DNA of 7,356 bases, taken from contig JAGGWI010000106.1 in NCBI GenBank assembly GCA_021157505.1, positions 1 to 7,356 of the forward strand, written 5' to 3'. Numbering within the stretch: the stretch's first letter is position 1; every line of letters begins with the position of its first letter. Shown here in pieces: positions 6,891 through 7,356 of the stretch. Under the pieces are notes generated by a model. The model saw only the letters and a list, made by a program, of their open reading frames with translations. It had not been told where the DNA came from and made no database searches. Position numbers and translations under genes: made by a program. Origin of the DNA: Desulfuromusa sp. (GTDB lineage Bacteria > Desulfobacterota > Desulfuromonadia > Desulfuromonadales > Geopsychrobacteraceae).

Positions 6891-6907
6891 AAACAGGAGC
6901 TCCTTTG

Positions 6908-6973
6908 ATGCTAAAAAACACCTCTCAGAGCACCACAATACTAAATTACAATCACAATCAACTTCCCCGCTGA
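6908..6973 (+). CDS. Possible 21-residue mini-ORF, function unknown
   Basis: ATG at 6908 opens a 21-codon frame (MLKNTSQSTTILNYNHNQLPR) closed by TGA at 6971-6973. A perfect AGGAG (6895-6899) lies eight bases upstream, but it is half of a ten-base palindrome, AGGAGCTCCT (6895-6904), that could hide it or be its whole reason for being there. The peptide is polar, with no signal peptide, membrane segment or recognised motif. No promoter is evident, and read-through from dctP would have to cross the repeat element. A chance frame is at least as likely. Confidence 0.15.
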   Translation: MLKNTSQSTTILNYNHNQLPR

Positions 6974-6994
6974 GCTAACAGTAAACGGCTATGG

Positions 6995-7083
6995 TTGACC
7001 ACTGGTGGCTAATTTTAGCCACACAAAAACTGTCAAACCATTTAAAATTAGTTGACAATAAAAGTAACGATTCACTGTTGACG
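6995..7083 (+). promoter_or_regulatory. Cluster of TTGAC motifs upstream of a sigma-54 promoter (candidate activator sites)
   Basis: Four copies of TTGAC fall within 89 bases: TTGACC (6995-7000), its inverted form TGTCAA (7031-7036), TTGACA (7052-7057) and TTGACG (7078-7083). The second and third make an inverted pair with 15 bases between arms. Although TTGACA resembles a sigma-70 -35 box, no acceptable -10 follows at 16-18 bases, so a protein-binding role is more attractive. All lie 35-120 bases upstream of the -24 element, the usual range for enhancer-binding activators. An A10 tract (7093-7102) between them and the promoter could bend the DNA. Confidence 0.25.
7005..7022. promoter_or_regulatory. 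18-bp perfect inverted repeat, candidate enhancer (UAS) for the sigma-54 promoter
   Basis: GTGGCTAA (7005-7012) and TTAGCCAC (7015-7022) are exact inverted copies around a TT centre. It is not followed by a T-run on either strand, so it does not look like a terminator. It lies about 95-110 bases upstream of the -24 element at 7117, a normal distance for a dimeric AAA+ activator that loops DNA to reach sigma-54 polymerase. The cognate regulator is not in the window. CCAC-TG-GTGG (6999-7008) overlaps its left arm. Confidence 0.4.
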
Positions 7084-7116
7084 CAGATCTGTAAAAAAAA
7101 AACATGATTCTAAAAA

Positions 7117-7132
7117 TGGCATTATCTTTGCG
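7117..7132 (+). promoter_or_regulatory. Sigma-54 (RpoN) -24/-12 promoter of the truncated exported-protein gene
   Basis: TGGCAT-TATCT-TTGCG has the full TGGCA and TTGC elements and the invariant ten-base GG to GC spacing. It departs from consensus only at the sixth base and the last W position. The expected start is near 7143, giving a leader of about 140 bases before the ATG at 7286. It is the second RpoN-type promoter on the same strand in 1.5 kb. Confidence 0.72.
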
Positions 7133-7285
7133 ATACAAAACTTGACACGCACAGATTATTTTAGAGTTCCAGACAGCTTTTGTGTATGATTCTACTTCAA
7201 TTTAGTTTATAGGTTTAATTCATAACATCGGATTAAAGCCAAACAACAGCACGCTTCATTAACCCACAGCAAGGAGAATGTAAAA

Positions 7286-7356
7286 ATGAAACAAGTCGTC
7301 AAAGTTTTATCGCTACTCATTGTAGCAACTGTCGCTTTCAGCATGCCAGCTTTTGC
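7286..7356 (+). CDS. N-terminus of an exported protein, truncated by the window edge
   Basis: ATG at 7286 is preceded by AAGGAG (7271-7276) nine bases upstream. The 23 complete codons read MKQVVKVLSLLIVATVAFSMPAF, with the next codon starting GC, most likely Ala. This is a typical Sec signal peptide: Lys2 and Lys6, a hydrophobic core VLSLLIVATVAF, and an AFA-like cleavage motif. Nothing of the mature protein is visible, so it could be another TRAP receptor, a cytochrome or any periplasmic or outer-membrane protein. The sigma-54 promoter upstream suggests inducible expression. Confidence 0.85.
   Translation, partial: MKQVVKVLSLLIVATVAFSMPAF

Noticed and set aside
7005..7022. The 18-bp inverted repeat as an intrinsic terminator
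   Set aside because: No T-run follows on either strand and the stem is only moderately GC-rich.
7052..7057. TTGACA as another sigma-70 -35 box
   Set aside because: The hexamer 17 bases downstream is CTGTTG, not a -10; the motif fits better as one of a set of TTGAC protein-binding copies.
7142..7147. TTGACA as a sigma-70 -35 box before the last gene
   Set aside because: No acceptable -10 lies 16-18 bases downstream (TATGAT at 7185-7190 is far too distant), and the overlapping sigma-54 motif explains the region better.
1..7356. CRISPR arrays, transposases, toxin-antitoxin pairs or defence genes
   Set aside because: No regularly spaced direct repeats and no frames with such motifs; all sizeable frames other than the named genes are shadows.

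Overview
The window reads as chromosomal DNA of an anaerobic deltaproteobacterium-like organism, most likely of the Desulfuromonas/Geobacter lineage (Desulfuromonadota). The reasons are the gene order ispE, tRNA-Gln, prs, L25/Ctc, pth, a bacterial K+-dependent-type membrane pyrophosphatase, a DctP-type TRAP solute receptor with a sigma-54 promoter, and GAAAAAC-type intergenic palindromic repeats of a kind common in that group. The species cannot be named from the sequence alone.

Left two thirds (about 113-5530, minus strand): a co-directional housekeeping block. Read in the direction of transcription it is ispE (MEP isoprenoid pathway kinase), tRNA-Gln(UUG), prs (PRPP synthetase), rplY/ctc (ribosomal protein L25, TL5/CTC type), pth (peptidyl-tRNA hydrolase) and hppA (ion-pumping membrane pyrophosphatase). 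Gaps between prs, rplY, pth and hppA are 20-40 bases, so these four are probably one transcript. A candidate sigma-70 promoter lies in front of the tRNA and another in front of ispE. The proteins serve precursor supply (isoprenoids, PRPP), translation (tRNA, L25, Pth) and recovery of energy from the pyrophosphate that biosynthesis releases (HppA). Just after hppA is an approximately 110-base imperfect palindrome that abuts its stop codon.

Right third (5531-7356, plus strand): accessory and environment-facing. A 206-base divergent spacer leads to a DctP-family TRAP periplasmic receptor with no membrane subunits beside it. It is followed by 556 bases without a clear gene, then by the first 23 codons of a second exported protein, cut by the window edge. 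The gene-poor stretch holds a 146-base palindromic repeat element (6745-6890), a possible 21-codon mini-ORF, an 18-bp perfect inverted repeat, a cluster of TTGAC motifs and an A-tract.

The most informative regulatory result is that both plus-strand genes are preceded by near-consensus sigma-54 (-24/-12) promoters, TGGCGC-N5-TTGCT at 5629-5644 and TGGCAT-N5-TTGCG at 7117-7132, each with exact GG-N10-GC spacing. The second also has candidate activator sites about 60-120 bases upstream. This suggests an RpoN-dependent, enhancer-activated uptake or envelope locus next to the housekeeping operon. I see no CRISPR array, transposase, phage gene or clearly new multi-gene system in this window.
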